IMG/VR virus record: IMGVR_UViG_3300046009_006369
Span: 1 to 38,180 of that record
DNA: 38,180 bases
Source of the DNA: a virus
Strand: one strand, 5' to 3'
Of the stretch, positions 1 through 7,800 are shown piece by piece. The position numbers and the translations under genes are program-made. The notes under the pieces were generated by a model. It saw only the letters and a program-made list of their open reading frames with translations, was not told the origin of the DNA and searched no databases. Each line of letters starts with the position of its first letter. The first letter of the stretch is position 1.

Positions 1-1062
1 ACCTAAATTTTGACCACCATCTAGTAGAGAAATTTCCGTACCTTTACCGCCTTCTCTACGAGGAATCCAGAAATCCTCCAACATTGATTGGTGATTTCTT
101 TCATCTTTAATTTCACCCGATCTACTATCATAGGTAATTTTATTTCTATATTTGTTCATCAAACTAGAAATATATTGTTCAGCTTTTTGCTTAGGAAGAT
201 TGCCTACATCTACATAAAACACTCTTCTTTCCGGTGCTCTTGATATTCTATAGATGACAACAGCATCCTCTATTTGACGCAACATATTAATTGGTCTTAT
301 TGCTTTTTGTAGATATCCTACAACACGCTTAGATGCACTATCGACCATACCTGAAGGAACATAGCAAACAGAGTCTAATGCTATTTTAAGACCACCCACG
401 GTTGTAGGCATTATTGAGTCTTTTTCTAGATCAGTATAAACATAAAACTCTTCCATTTTTTTCACTAATGCAATATTTACACCATTAACATTTTTTGTTT
501 CTTTTTCTATTTTTCTGATTTTTTGTATTTTAGTTGGATCAATTGGTCTTAATTCTTGAATACCTTTTTCTGGATATTCTGTATCAATTATTATGTGAAA
601 GAAAAGTTTAGAATCAATATACCATCTTCTAAAAATATCATCTGCTTTATTAGAAAAGTTTAAAAGTTTTTTAATTTCTTTAAATTCTTGATTTATTTTA
701 TGTTTGATGTTATCTGAAACAGTTTCAACATAATCCAAATCTAATTTAATACAGTCTTGATCGTCATCAAATACAATAGAATCGTTTACAATATCTTGTA
801 TTGCTCTATCTACTTCAGGATACAACGCCATAGACCTATACTGTTGTATCTGCGTATTTTCTTGTATTAATGCGCCACCAAAATCAAAGTAACTACTATA
901 AAACCCACCTTCAACTATGTAAGTTCCATCATAGTCATCTGGTGAAGTAAAGGAGGGCTGGGACTTTGGTTGTTCCAGCCCTCCTTGCAACGGTTCATTT
1001 GTGCTTATTTCGGTTTTTTCTTTTTTACCTATAGAAAACCCGAAGATATCTTTTAATCCCAT
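1..1062 (-). CDS. 20: Portal vertex protein gp20, 3'-truncated by window edge
   Basis: The portal forms the twelve-subunit ring at the capsid vertex through which DNA is packaged and to which the neck attaches. The frame is open from ATG at 1062 to base 1 without a stop (354 codons), so the C-terminal part lies outside the window. The translation starts MGLKDIFGFSIGKKEK and contains the segment RISRAPERRVFYVDVGNLPK (about residues 275-294), very characteristic of T4-type gp20. It is followed by a KAEQY..SLMNKYRNK stretch and LEDFWIPRREGGKGTEI near residues 330-346, also typical of the family. The ribosome site is AGGAG, 12 nt before the ATG. Residues about 26-38 (GGLEQPKSQPSFT) form a Pro/Gln-rich linker encoded by a perfect inverted repeat, listed separately. 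It follows tail tube gp19 by 38 nt, the T4 gene order. Identification is by recognised family motifs and synteny. Confidence 0.95.
   Translation of the reverse strand, partial: MGLKDIFGFSIGKKEKTEISTNEPLQGGLEQPKSQPSFTSPDDYDGTYIVEGGFYSSYFDFGGALIQENTQIQQYRSMALYPEVDRAIQDIVNDSIVFDDDQDCIKLDLDYVETVSDNIKHKINQEFKEIKKLLNFSNKADDIFRRWYIDSKLFFHIIIDTEYPEKGIQELRPIDPTKIQKIRKIEKETKNVNGVNIALVKKMEEFYVYTDLEKDSIMPTTVGGLKIALDSVCYVPSGMVDSASKRVVGYLQKAIRPINMLRQIEDAVVIYRISRAPERRVFYVDVGNLPKQKAEQYISSLMNKYRNKITYDSRSGEIKDERNHQSMLEDFWIPRREGGKGTEISLLDGGQNLG
950..986 (-). other. Perfect 12-bp inverted repeat inside 5' end of gp20
   Basis: On the mRNA strand the left arm is AAGGAGGGCTGG (986-975), the loop is 13 nt and the right arm is CCAGCCCTCCTT (961-950). 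The pairing is perfect and unusually GC-rich for this AT-rich sequence. It lies 76-112 nt into the portal reading frame. There is no U tract after it, so it does not look like an intrinsic terminator. The left arm contains a full Shine-Dalgarno-like AAGGAGG that would be paired with CCTCC. The role is unknown: it could be an mRNA-stability or ribosome-pausing element, or simply a coding coincidence. Confidence 0.6.
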
Positions 1063-1100
1063 AATATAAAATTCTCCTAGTTAAGTGTCGTTATAGCGAA

Positions 1101-1712
1101 TTATAAACCACCCTGTGTATACTGCCAGAAATCGTAAGCCAATGTAACTGTAAACTCTGAGAATGTATCTGTCAAGTCATATGACAAATCAATCGGTGAA
1201 AGATCTATTGGGAAGCAATTTCTCAACAGTATTGATTGAGCGTGTCCAGTTTGACCCTCACTTGGAGAATCGCTGTGCCCGGCAGAATATGTTTGCGAAG
1301 GGTTATCAACATATAACACTTGCCAATCTGAAGTTAAATCATAGTTAATTGTGTGAACTTCTCTATGATTCATTCGATTAATCCATTGTTCAAACATTGC
1401 TCTAAGATCATGATTAGGCATGCTTGAATCATAGATTTGAATGGACCAATCTTGATATGTTCTTTCTCCTGAGAATTTAACTACTCTTCCCTGCCAAGCA
1501 ACAGGTATTAAACCTATGCTTGAACCGGGTAATTGTGTTGCCTTGCAATATACTTCAAATGGAATACTAGAACTTTGCGAAGGACTTGGTGGTCCTCCAC
1601 CAGTGCTAGCAGATGCAAGTGCTGATTGTGGAAATGTTCCCACAATTCTAAAGCGATTTGGTCTAGTTCCATTGAATGATGTTCTAAACTCTGATAAATT
1701 TCTTGTTGCCAT
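1101..1712 (-). CDS. 19: Tail tube protein gp19
   Basis: This is the subunit of the inner tail tube through which DNA leaves the particle. It is 203 residues, longer than T4 gp19 (163). The start MATRNLSEFRTSF..TRPNRFRI, the middle PFEVYCKATQLPG, KFSGERTYQDWSIQIYDS and W.NRMNHREVH, and the ending TVTLAYDFWQY are typical of the T4-type tube family. The extra length appears to come from two Ser/Gly/Pro-rich loops (near residues 33-47 and 140-160). Start ATG 1712 is preceded by AAGAGG at suitable spacing. A perfect T4 late promoter (TATAAATA) sits directly upstream, so this abundant protein probably has its own late transcript. It lies between sheath gp18 and portal gp20 as in T4. Confidence 0.93.
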   Translation of the reverse strand: MATRNLSEFRTSFNGTRPNRFRIVGTFPQSALASASTGGGPPSPSQSSSIPFEVYCKATQLPGSSIGLIPVAWQGRVVKFSGERTYQDWSIQIYDSSMPNHDLRAMFEQWINRMNHREVHTINYDLTSDWQVLYVDNPSQTYSAGHSDSPSEGQTGHAQSILLRNCFPIDLSPIDLSYDLTDTFSEFTVTLAYDFWQYTQGGL

Positions 1713-1728
1713 ATTTTTTCCTCTTAAA

Positions 1729-1736
1729 TATTTATA
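1729..1736 (-). promoter_or_regulatory. T4-type late promoter for gp19 (TATAAATA)
   Basis: An exact match to the T4 late promoter consensus TATAAATA lies in the 53-nt gap between gp18 and gp19, 16 nt before the gp19 start. Using T4 spacing (last A at -6), transcription would begin at the G of GAGG around base 1723, so the mRNA would start with its own ribosome binding site. Assignment rests on motif identity and position only. Confidence 0.75.
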
Positions 1737-1765
1737 CTGTTATAATTTAAAAATTTAACTATTTT

Positions 1766-2986
1766 TTATAATGGTTGATTTAAATTTTTATTAGTAAATG
1801 TCAATCTGACATAGTTAATGGCAGTAATTGGTTTTACTAACACATCAGCAACAAATATTCTTTGTTGAATTAAATCAGGAGTGTTGTTTGAACTATCGCA
1901 AATTACTTTAAAATCTTCAATGCCTCTTTGAGCCTTGATTGTATTTAATGTAGTTTCTGCTGTAAGTTTAAATCTTTCTCTTGTAAACTCATCATTTTGT
2001 TCGAATAGTATTGCTCTTGCTACAGGAGACAATAGTTTTCTTAGAGAGATAAACAATCTAGAAACATTTATTCTAGAAAGTGTGCTTGTATCTCCATTTG
2101 GATCTCCGGTCTTGTCTCCGAAAAGAACTGTTCCTTCTCCGGGGAAAGTTACAATTGGATTATATCCAACATCATACATTACATCTTGTTGTGCTTCGGT
2201 TGGGTTCTTTTCTAAACGAACAACACTCAATATTCTTCCGCGTGTTCTACCGGCAGGAGAGAACCAAGGATAGAAATCTCTGTCTGTTCTTGCCAAACAA
2301 CCTGCAACATCGGGAGACAGATTTGTTGTTATTAAATTACCAGAGGAATCAAAGTGTAATTTGTTTCCCCATGTGTGAATGAAAAATTGACTATTACCGA
2401 TTGAGGGTGCTGTTGTTGGTGGATTTGCGCTATCGTCACAAATTACTCCAATGGCACCAAAATCAGTTTGAGTTTTTGCTTCAATTACGGCTACAACATC
2501 ATTTTCTGCTGTTGCTCCGGTTGTTCCCATAAACATTACATCAAAATCTATTTCATTTGGAATTAGTGATGTATATGGATTTATTGTGTTCTGAACAGAT
2601 CCGGTTGCGCCTACATAGCACACGGAACCATATTGCAAGAAGTTATGAACAGCCCACCACTCACCCTTCCATGCAGGATTTAGTGCACCTGTTGTGTTAC
2701 TTGCAGCAATATATGCAGCTGCAGAAGCACCAATATTTGCTTGTAATGTTCCTCCAGTGATACCGTTTGCAATCAATTCCTTTTCCGTGAATGTTCTTAA
2801 ACGAGCATACCAATCGTTTACGTTTTCGGCGAGCAACCATCCTTGCTCTTTTTCTGCGGTTGCGCCCATTTTTAGTACTAAACCATTGCGAGAAACCATA
2901 GCTCCTACAGCAGGTCCAGCAATTTCTTGAAACGGCGATGATAAGGATTCATCTACTATTCTTATTGTAACATTTGGTCTTGCCAT
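1766..2986 (-). CDS. 18: Contractile tail sheath protein gp18 (short form)
   Basis: The sheath subunit polymerises around the tail tube and contracts at infection. The 406-residue protein starts MARPNVTIRIVDES, a usual gp18 N-terminus. Its last third is the most conserved part of the family: GRILSVVRLEKNPTEAQQD, VTFPGEGTVLFGDKT, INVSRLFISLRKLLSPVAR and FEQNDEFTRERF, followed by a C-terminal arm strand (ITAINYVRLTFT). T4 gp18 has 659 residues, so this copy seems to keep the core and C-terminal domains and to lack most of the surface-exposed insert domains. Start ATG 2986 has AAAGGAG upstream. It sits between gp17 and gp19 as in T4. The family call is firm; the statement about missing domains is inference from length. 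Confidence 0.93.
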   Translation of the reverse strand: MARPNVTIRIVDESLSSPFQEIAGPAVGAMVSRNGLVLKMGATAEKEQGWLLAENVNDWYARLRTFTEKELIANGITGGTLQANIGASAAAYIAASNTTGALNPAWKGEWWAVHNFLQYGSVCYVGATGSVQNTINPYTSLIPNEIDFDVMFMGTTGATAENDVVAVIEAKTQTDFGAIGVICDDSANPPTTAPSIGNSQFFIHTWGNKLHFDSSGNLITTNLSPDVAGCLARTDRDFYPWFSPAGRTRGRILSVVRLEKNPTEAQQDVMYDVGYNPIVTFPGEGTVLFGDKTGDPNGDTSTLSRINVSRLFISLRKLLSPVARAILFEQNDEFTRERFKLTAETTLNTIKAQRGIEDFKVICDSSNNTPDLIQQRIFVADVLVKPITAINYVRLTFTNKNLNQPL

Positions 2987-3052
2987 TATCTTCTCCTTTT
3001 AATGAATAATCGTAATGTTCAAAAATATATATTATTTTTGCTATTTTCATTC
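2987..3052 (-). other. gp17-gp18 spacer with AT-only stem-loop
   Basis: This 66-nt gap carries the gp18 ribosome site (AAAGGAG) and an AT-only hairpin on the mRNA, AAAAATA-loop-TATTTTT. The stem has no G or C, so terminator activity would be weak. No TATAAATA-type late promoter is visible here, unlike in front of gp19. Confidence 0.35.
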
Positions 3053-4792
3053 TTAAAACCACATTGACATGTCAATTGGAGGTTCGTAGACCACTTTTGT
3101 TACAGGTTTGTCGTTTATTAACCAGTAATCCTCTCCTACTTTTTCTGATTTTTCTGCCTCTTTTGTCCCATCATCAAAAAAACCAAATGGTAAAATATCA
3201 GATTCTATTTTTTCTATTTCTTGTTTGTACATATCTAAACGAATGTCTAAGTCTGTTAAATTTTTGAAAAAATCTTGTCTAGTTGCCCAAGCAAAGAAAA
3301 CCAAACACATTACTAAATCATCATTGTGACCATCATCCGCTTCAAAACTATTTCTTTTAGCAATAAAGGTAGTTAATTCGTCAATTATGTCTATATCTTC
3401 AATTAATAATTTATCCTGTTCGATTAAATTTTTTAAAACAGAACAACCTATCTTTTTTACAACGGTTGTTGTTCTCAATCCCATTTGCTGATTACGAGTA
3501 CCAAACTCAGTCAAAACTTGACCTTTTCTGCCTAATGAGTTTACTTTTATAAGATTTTCATATTCCAAATCTCTATGTAAAATATCTGCCACCTGACCAC
3601 CTATGTCATTAATTTCCACCAAGCAATAGGCATCATTATATTTTTTGCCTATTGATCGTGCAATTGAAGGTAAAACCAAAGGAGAAACTATGTTGTTTCT
3701 ATACTTTGCTACTATTTTATATGGAGTTTGGGTAACATCTATTACCACAATTGTACTATAATCTTTACCCTGTCCACGCGAAGTATCAATTGTCATAAAG
3801 TAAACATGATCTTTTTTTATATCTGTTTCTTCTGAGTCTGAACTCATTTTTATTGGTTCTTCATAAATCCAAAATCCATCTTTATTTCTTACAATAGGTG
3901 GTTTATAAATCAAAGTATTTAATTTAGATGAAGCAATTAAGGTATTGCTAGATCCAACGAAATCACATTCAAATTCTTGTAAAAACTGCCGCTCTGATGT
4001 ATTTTGAATTGTTCTTTTTTTCCACTCTTCATTTCTGAGAGGACCACCGGGATATTCCGGTACTTGACTCCAATGTACTTCAATTGGAACATATTCGTTT
4101 TGATGATTAATAGCACCTTTCCAAAATTGATAAAACATATTCAAACCATTTGGCGTTGATATAATAATAACTTGCGTAGTTTTTCCTGCGCTTACTGTTG
4201 GATAAACTGAACTAAAAAATTCTTCGGATACACTAGTAGGAACGTGGGCAAACTCGTCTAATAAAATTATATTAAATGAACCACCACGAATTGCACTTGA
4301 ACTTGTAGCAGCAGCAATAATTTTAGACCCATTTTCTAATTCAATTGAATTTTTGTTCCATTCTTTTACACCCTGTTGCATCCAAATAGGAAGATATTCG
4401 TATGCCATTTTAATTCTATTTAAAACTTCTCTTGCAGCAGTTTGTTTGTTTGCAAGAATGGCAATATTCATATTTTGTTTAAATAATGCTTCTCTTAGTA
4501 AATGACCAGGACCAACAGTTGTAGTCTTACCTGACTGTCTTGGTAATTTACAAATTACATGCCGGTTTTTTGCTACCGTATCTATTATTTTTTCCTGATA
4601 ATCATAAGGTATAAATGGAACTACACCTTTATCAAGAGAAACTACTTTAATGTATGTTTTAGCAAAATATAAAGGATCATTTGCACATTTTAAATATTCC
4701 TCAATTTGCTCTTTGGTGAAGTCGATACTAACACCAACTGGTTTTAAATTTTTATTGCCAAGATAACCTTTTTTGTTGTATTTACTCGGCAT
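3053..4792 (-). CDS. 17: Terminase large subunit gp17 (packaging ATPase/nuclease)
   Basis: This motor docks on the portal, drives DNA into the capsid with ATP and cuts the concatemer. It is 579 residues (T4 gp17: 610). The N-terminal ATPase shows Walker A RQSGKTT (85-91), Walker B IILLDE (175-180, with D179 and catalytic E180) and the coupling motif STPNG (212-216). The C-terminal RNase H-like nuclease shows D336 in MTIDTSRGQGKDYS, E393 in LVEINDIGGQ, and D491/D492 in HNDDLVMCLV. These match T4 D401, E458 and D542 in context, and the first spacing (57 residues) is identical. The start ATG 4792 lies inside the end of gp16 (11-nt overlap) with GGAGG just upstream, suggesting translational coupling. 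All catalytic residues look intact. Confidence 0.96.
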   Translation of the reverse strand: MPSKYNKKGYLGNKNLKPVGVSIDFTKEQIEEYLKCANDPLYFAKTYIKVVSLDKGVVPFIPYDYQEKIIDTVAKNRHVICKLPRQSGKTTTVGPGHLLREALFKQNMNIAILANKQTAAREVLNRIKMAYEYLPIWMQQGVKEWNKNSIELENGSKIIAAATSSSAIRGGSFNIILLDEFAHVPTSVSEEFFSSVYPTVSAGKTTQVIIISTPNGLNMFYQFWKGAINHQNEYVPIEVHWSQVPEYPGGPLRNEEWKKRTIQNTSERQFLQEFECDFVGSSNTLIASSKLNTLIYKPPIVRNKDGFWIYEEPIKMSSDSEETDIKKDHVYFMTIDTSRGQGKDYSTIVVIDVTQTPYKIVAKYRNNIVSPLVLPSIARSIGKKYNDAYCLVEINDIGGQVADILHRDLEYENLIKVNSLGRKGQVLTEFGTRNQQMGLRTTTVVKKIGCSVLKNLIEQDKLLIEDIDIIDELTTFIAKRNSFEADDGHNDDLVMCLVFFAWATRQDFFKNLTDLDIRLDMYKQEIEKIESDILPFGFFDDGTKEAEKSEKVGEDYWLINDKPVTKVVYEPPIDMSMWF

Positions 4793-5246
4793 CTTCTTCC
4801 TCCACCTCTACTATTTCATCTGAAGATTTAAATTGACTTCGAGACTGATTTAACAAATTTTGTAAATCTGTAGTAGATCCAACATATATTGAATTGTTAG
4901 TTGTATTATTTACAGTAACATTTTGCTTTTCTGCTTCATTTGTTTGTTTATGAATATCAATTAAATCTTTATTCATTTCACTTACAGTTTTCATAAGCAG
5001 TGCAGCAACTTCATATGCTCTTGGATGATCTCCAGCAGTAGCAACTTTCATTATTCCATCTACCGCATCAAATCCAGTATTAATTAAATCTTTTAAATTA
5101 TCACGGGCAGTATTGAAGTCTGTATTTAATAAAGTTTCTCTTTGTTGTTTTTTAATTTCTTCAAGTTGTTTTTTATCTACAACTATTTCTTTTGGTTTTG
5201 ATTCATAATCTATTTCTAATGCTTTTGATATATTTTCATTGGACAT
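4782..5246 (-). CDS. 16: Terminase small subunit gp16
   Basis: The small terminase recognises phage DNA and regulates the gp17 ATPase. It is 154 residues (T4 gp16: 164). It contains the conserved central helical segment NTARDNLKDLINTGFDAVDGIMKVA...HPRAYEVAALLMKTVSEMNKDLIDIH (about residues 45-99), predicted to be the coiled-coil oligomerisation core. An Asn/Thr-rich linker (VTVNNTTNNSIYVGST) follows, and the tail is acidic (EIVEVEEEDAE). The start ATG has GAGGTG upstream, 9 nt after gp15. The 3' end overlaps gp17 by 11 nt. Family, size and T4 gene order agree. Confidence 0.92.
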   Translation of the reverse strand: MSNENISKALEIDYESKPKEIVVDKKQLEEIKKQQRETLLNTDFNTARDNLKDLINTGFDAVDGIMKVATAGDHPRAYEVAALLMKTVSEMNKDLIDIHKQTNEAEKQNVTVNNTTNNSIYVGSTTDLQNLLNQSRSQFKSSDEIVEVEEEDAE

Positions 5247-5254
5247 TTTTCACC

Positions 5255-6019
5255 TCATACTGAATTGTTTCCATTTGTTGAAGTTGCACTTCCTGTTGTT
5301 GAATCACCTGTCCAACCAAAACTGCTAACAAAGTTGCTTGCACTTGCGGTAGATCCTTTAAATAAATCAAAGAAATCTATATCAACAGTTTCTATACTCT
5401 TTCCGGGCAATTTTTCTTTTATTTGACCGTATATGTAAAACTTTGCACTAAAATCAAATACCGTCGTAATCAATCTTCTAGTGGAGTAATCTCCTTCATA
5501 ATCTTCTGTAGTATTTACTGAATTTAATATTATTGGAATATCAACTTTTTCCGAGAGTATATTAAAATTTAAAGTAACAGGAAAATCTGGAGAAAATTGT
5601 GGAAGAATTTGTTCAATTATTTGTAAATTATCTGTTATGTTTCTAGTAAAAACATATAAACCAAAATTTATGGTGTATGGTACTCCTGACCATGTACCGT
5701 ATTCAATACTATTCTGCACTTTTGTTGATCTTTGTAATTTATTTATTTTTCTGAGAGGATCATAAATCATGCTAGTTATATCAAATCCCAAACGAGGTAA
5801 AGTTATCTGAACCCCACGATTATCTGTGATTTGACTGTCTTCTTTTAATTTTCTGACAAATTTTTCTTTTGGACCATATGTAATTGGAACTCTAGTTTTT
5901 TCTAATACAACATCATTTTGATCAAATTTACAAATATAAAGTTGATTAAACAACGAACCAAAAGCAATAACCAACTTTCTTATAGATTGATTGTAATAAC
6001 TACTTTCTATTCCAAACAT
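5255..6019 (-). CDS. 15: Tail sheath stabiliser / tail terminator gp15
   Basis: In T4 the gp15 hexamer caps the tail at its head-proximal end and joins it to the neck. This protein has 254 residues (T4: 272). The start MFGIESSYYNQSIRKLVIAFGSLFNQLYI matches the family N-terminus. It also has ITLPRLGFDITSMIYDPLRKINKLQ (about 72-96) and a central YNFGLYV/ILPQFSPDFPVTLN block, both characteristic. The C-terminal 25 residues are Ser/Thr/Gly/Asn-rich and probably flexible. The start ATG shares one base with the gp14 stop (TAATG), indicating coupled translation. Position between gp14 and gp16 supports the call. Confidence 0.9.
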   Translation of the reverse strand: MFGIESSYYNQSIRKLVIAFGSLFNQLYICKFDQNDVVLEKTRVPITYGPKEKFVRKLKEDSQITDNRGVQITLPRLGFDITSMIYDPLRKINKLQRSTKVQNSIEYGTWSGVPYTINFGLYVFTRNITDNLQIIEQILPQFSPDFPVTLNFNILSEKVDIPIILNSVNTTEDYEGDYSTRRLITTVFDFSAKFYIYGQIKEKLPGKSIETVDIDFFDLFKGSTASASNFVSSFGWTGDSTTGSATSTNGNNSV

Positions 6020-6954
6020 TAGTATTTACCTTCTGAGAATGGATCTGTTTCTGTAAAATCAAATATAGAAAGAGATGATTTTTGTATTAAATCATTATCT
6101 TTACTTGCAGTTGCACCCGTTTGCGGATCTATTTCAAGAACCACATTAGAAATGCTTGTGTTTATAATAGAATGCACTGCATTTGTTGTTTGACCAATAA
6201 TAGTTTCATTTGTTCCTGTATTAAAGGTTCCATCAACATTTCCAAGATACAATGTGTTATAAGTTGTCCCTAGAACATAATCAAGAACAACACCATACGC
6301 GGTTGCATTATTAAATTGTCCTGTTGCTCCTGATATTCCAGCAACTTGATACGCATTTTCTCCCAGTTTATATGTTTTATAATTTGAATCTTGTGCTGTA
6401 ATTCCAACTAACATTTTAATTGCGTATTGTTTTCTATCTGTTTCAATTCTATCCAACCCAGGCCAACCCGTATCAATTGTTTCGTTGTTATAAGTAAACA
6501 ACTCACAGAATAAAGTAAATGTTGTTAGTTTTCCAAATTGATAAAATGGATCTTTTGCATCTACTTCATTAATTTCAAATAGAGATTCAGATAAAGGAAA
6601 ATAGATTAAATCTCCGCTCCTCGGAAAAAGTATATTTGCATGTCTTCTTGTGACCTCTTGTTTAAATCTTGTTTTTGATACTACAAGGGTTATTCTATTT
6701 GTAATGTTAATACCAAACTTACTAACTACATCATTTTGACCGTCAAAGTCATAAATATTTTTGATATACATTTCAAGTGAGTATGCATTTTTAAATTTAT
6801 TTTGAACATCTTCTCCAAATAATTCATCTAAATTTACAAACTCTCTTGGTATATACAGCATATCCCTTCCGGTAGCTTGTATAGTCTCTATAGTCAATTC
6901 ATCGACTAAATCTTGCTCACCTTTATAATCTTTAAAAAAGGGATTTACTGCCAT
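6019..6954 (-). CDS. 14: Neck protein gp14 (head completion)
   Basis: gp13 and gp14 form the neck connecting the DNA-filled head to the tail. This one has 311 residues (T4 gp14: 256). The start MAVNPFFKDYKGEQDLVDELTIE, the motif DMLYIPREFVNLDELFGED (about 32-50), then YSLEMYIKNIYDFDGQ..VVSKFGINITNR and RSGDLIYFPLS are typical of T4-type gp14. The extra length is a loop with GATGQFNNATAYG and a Thr/Asn-rich stretch (about 205-280), before a C-terminus (LSIFDFTETDPFSEGKY) that is itself typical. RBS AGGATAAT overlaps the gp13 stop region, and the genes are 1 nt apart. Confidence 0.92.
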   Translation of the reverse strand: MAVNPFFKDYKGEQDLVDELTIETIQATGRDMLYIPREFVNLDELFGEDVQNKFKNAYSLEMYIKNIYDFDGQNDVVSKFGINITNRITLVVSKTRFKQEVTRRHANILFPRSGDLIYFPLSESLFEINEVDAKDPFYQFGKLTTFTLFCELFTYNNETIDTGWPGLDRIETDRKQYAIKMLVGITAQDSNYKTYKLGENAYQVAGISGATGQFNNATAYGVVLDYVLGTTYNTLYLGNVDGTFNTGTNETIIGQTTNAVHSIINTSISNVVLEIDPQTGATASKDNDLIQKSSLSIFDFTETDPFSEGKY

Positions 6955-6955
6955 A

Positions 6956-7759
6956 TTATCCTACCATAAAATCTATAGGCAATTCATAAGAAGTCAAGAG
7001 TTCCATTTCAATTGCTTGAATCTCTGCTTGCGCTTCTTGATATATTGCTGCTCCCTTGAGCGTGATACCGCCAGGGAGCTGAACGCCGTCATATTTTGCC
7101 ATATTTGCTCCCCATTGTCTTTTAATGAGTGCTATTATGTATTTTCTTAATAGACGGTCGTTATAAATTTCAGTATATTTATCCGGGTCTAAAAGAACAA
7201 AGGCTTCAATTACCATGTATTGTCCTACACGCAAATCTGCCTTTGTACCAATAATGTGTAATCGGTTTGTTACTTTACTAAATGTAATACTTTTTTCTGG
7301 TTGGAAAAAATCTTGAATTAATTTAATATATCTTTTGGCAGAATCATAAGATGCTAAACCAAGAGAGGGACTTCCTCCTAAACCACGATTAATTCCAAAG
7401 TAGTCAGTTAACGCAAGTTGATAACGAATATCAAACATGTCCACGCTAGTAAGATTTCCGAATTGAAATACTTTAACAACGCTTAGTATATCATTTCCTG
7501 TAGGACCATCTCCCCCCGGTCCATTTGTTGGACCGATATCTCCGGTTTCAATATATCCGCGGTCTATATCAGTCTGGGTCAATTGATATTTAAAATATGC
7601 CCGTTCTACTCCATCAAAATGTCTTTCAGCAAAGAATTGAAGTGCTTCATCAACTCTATCTTCACATTGCTGATAATCGACATTTATTTTAACTACGGGA
7701 TGACCTAATGCTCTTAAGGCATAATCTATTAAATCTTCCTTCGATGAAAGTAGTCCCAT
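6956..7759 (-). CDS. 13: Neck protein gp13 (head completion)
   Basis: This is the head-proximal neck ring subunit, acting with gp14. It has 267 residues (T4: 309). Recognisable family segments are the start MGLLSSKEDLIDYALRALGHPVVKINVD, then QCEDRVDEALQFFAERHFDG (about 31-50), the FGNLTSVDMFDIRYQLALTD block, and LLRKYIIALIKRQWGANMAKY with the LPGGITLKG segment near 215-235. It heads the gp13-gp20 block and follows the fibre cluster, as gene 13 follows wac in T4. Its ribosome site AAGGAG lies in the right arm of a perfect inverted repeat that also contains a late promoter, so translation probably depends on which promoter made the mRNA (see the hairpin entry). Confidence 0.92.
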   Translation of the reverse strand: MGLLSSKEDLIDYALRALGHPVVKINVDYQQCEDRVDEALQFFAERHFDGVERAYFKYQLTQTDIDRGYIETGDIGPTNGPGGDGPTGNDILSVVKVFQFGNLTSVDMFDIRYQLALTDYFGINRGLGGSPSLGLASYDSAKRYIKLIQDFFQPEKSITFSKVTNRLHIIGTKADLRVGQYMVIEAFVLLDPDKYTEIYNDRLLRKYIIALIKRQWGANMAKYDGVQLPGGITLKGAAIYQEAQAEIQAIEMELLTSYELPIDFMVG

Positions 7760-7762
7760 TTA

Positions 7763-7794
7763 AAAATCTCCTTACTTATTTATAAGGAGATTTT
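7763..7794 (-). promoter_or_regulatory. RBS-sequestering hairpin with embedded late promoter, gp13
   Basis: On the mRNA strand the left arm AAAATCTCCTTA (7794-7783), an 8-nt loop and the right arm TAAGGAGATTTT (7774-7763) pair perfectly over 12 bp. The right arm contains the gp13 Shine-Dalgarno sequence, 4 nt before the ATG. A perfect TATAAATA late promoter (7784-7777) spans the arm/loop junction. With T4 spacing its transcript would start at 7771, GGAG, and lack the left arm. Read-through mRNA would hide the RBS; late-promoter mRNA would expose it. The right arm ends in five T residues, so weak terminator activity on read-through is also possible. Confidence 0.72.
7777..7784 (-). promoter_or_regulatory. 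T4-type late promoter for gp13 (TATAAATA)
   Basis: This is an exact consensus match in the 41-nt gap upstream of gp13, followed by AGTAA and then GGAG. The predicted start (base 7771) is the first G of the Shine-Dalgarno sequence. It overlaps the inverted repeat described separately. Confidence 0.75.
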
Positions 7795-7800
7795 ATTGAA

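Noticed and set aside
1163-1758. Plus-strand open frames opposite gp19 and similar ones along the window
   Set aside because: All are antisense to strongly supported minus-strand genes, with no ribosome sites, promoters or recognisable protein features.
2987-3052. Intrinsic terminator between gp17 and gp18
   Set aside because: The only stem is pure A/T and not followed by a clear U tract; read-through seems likely.
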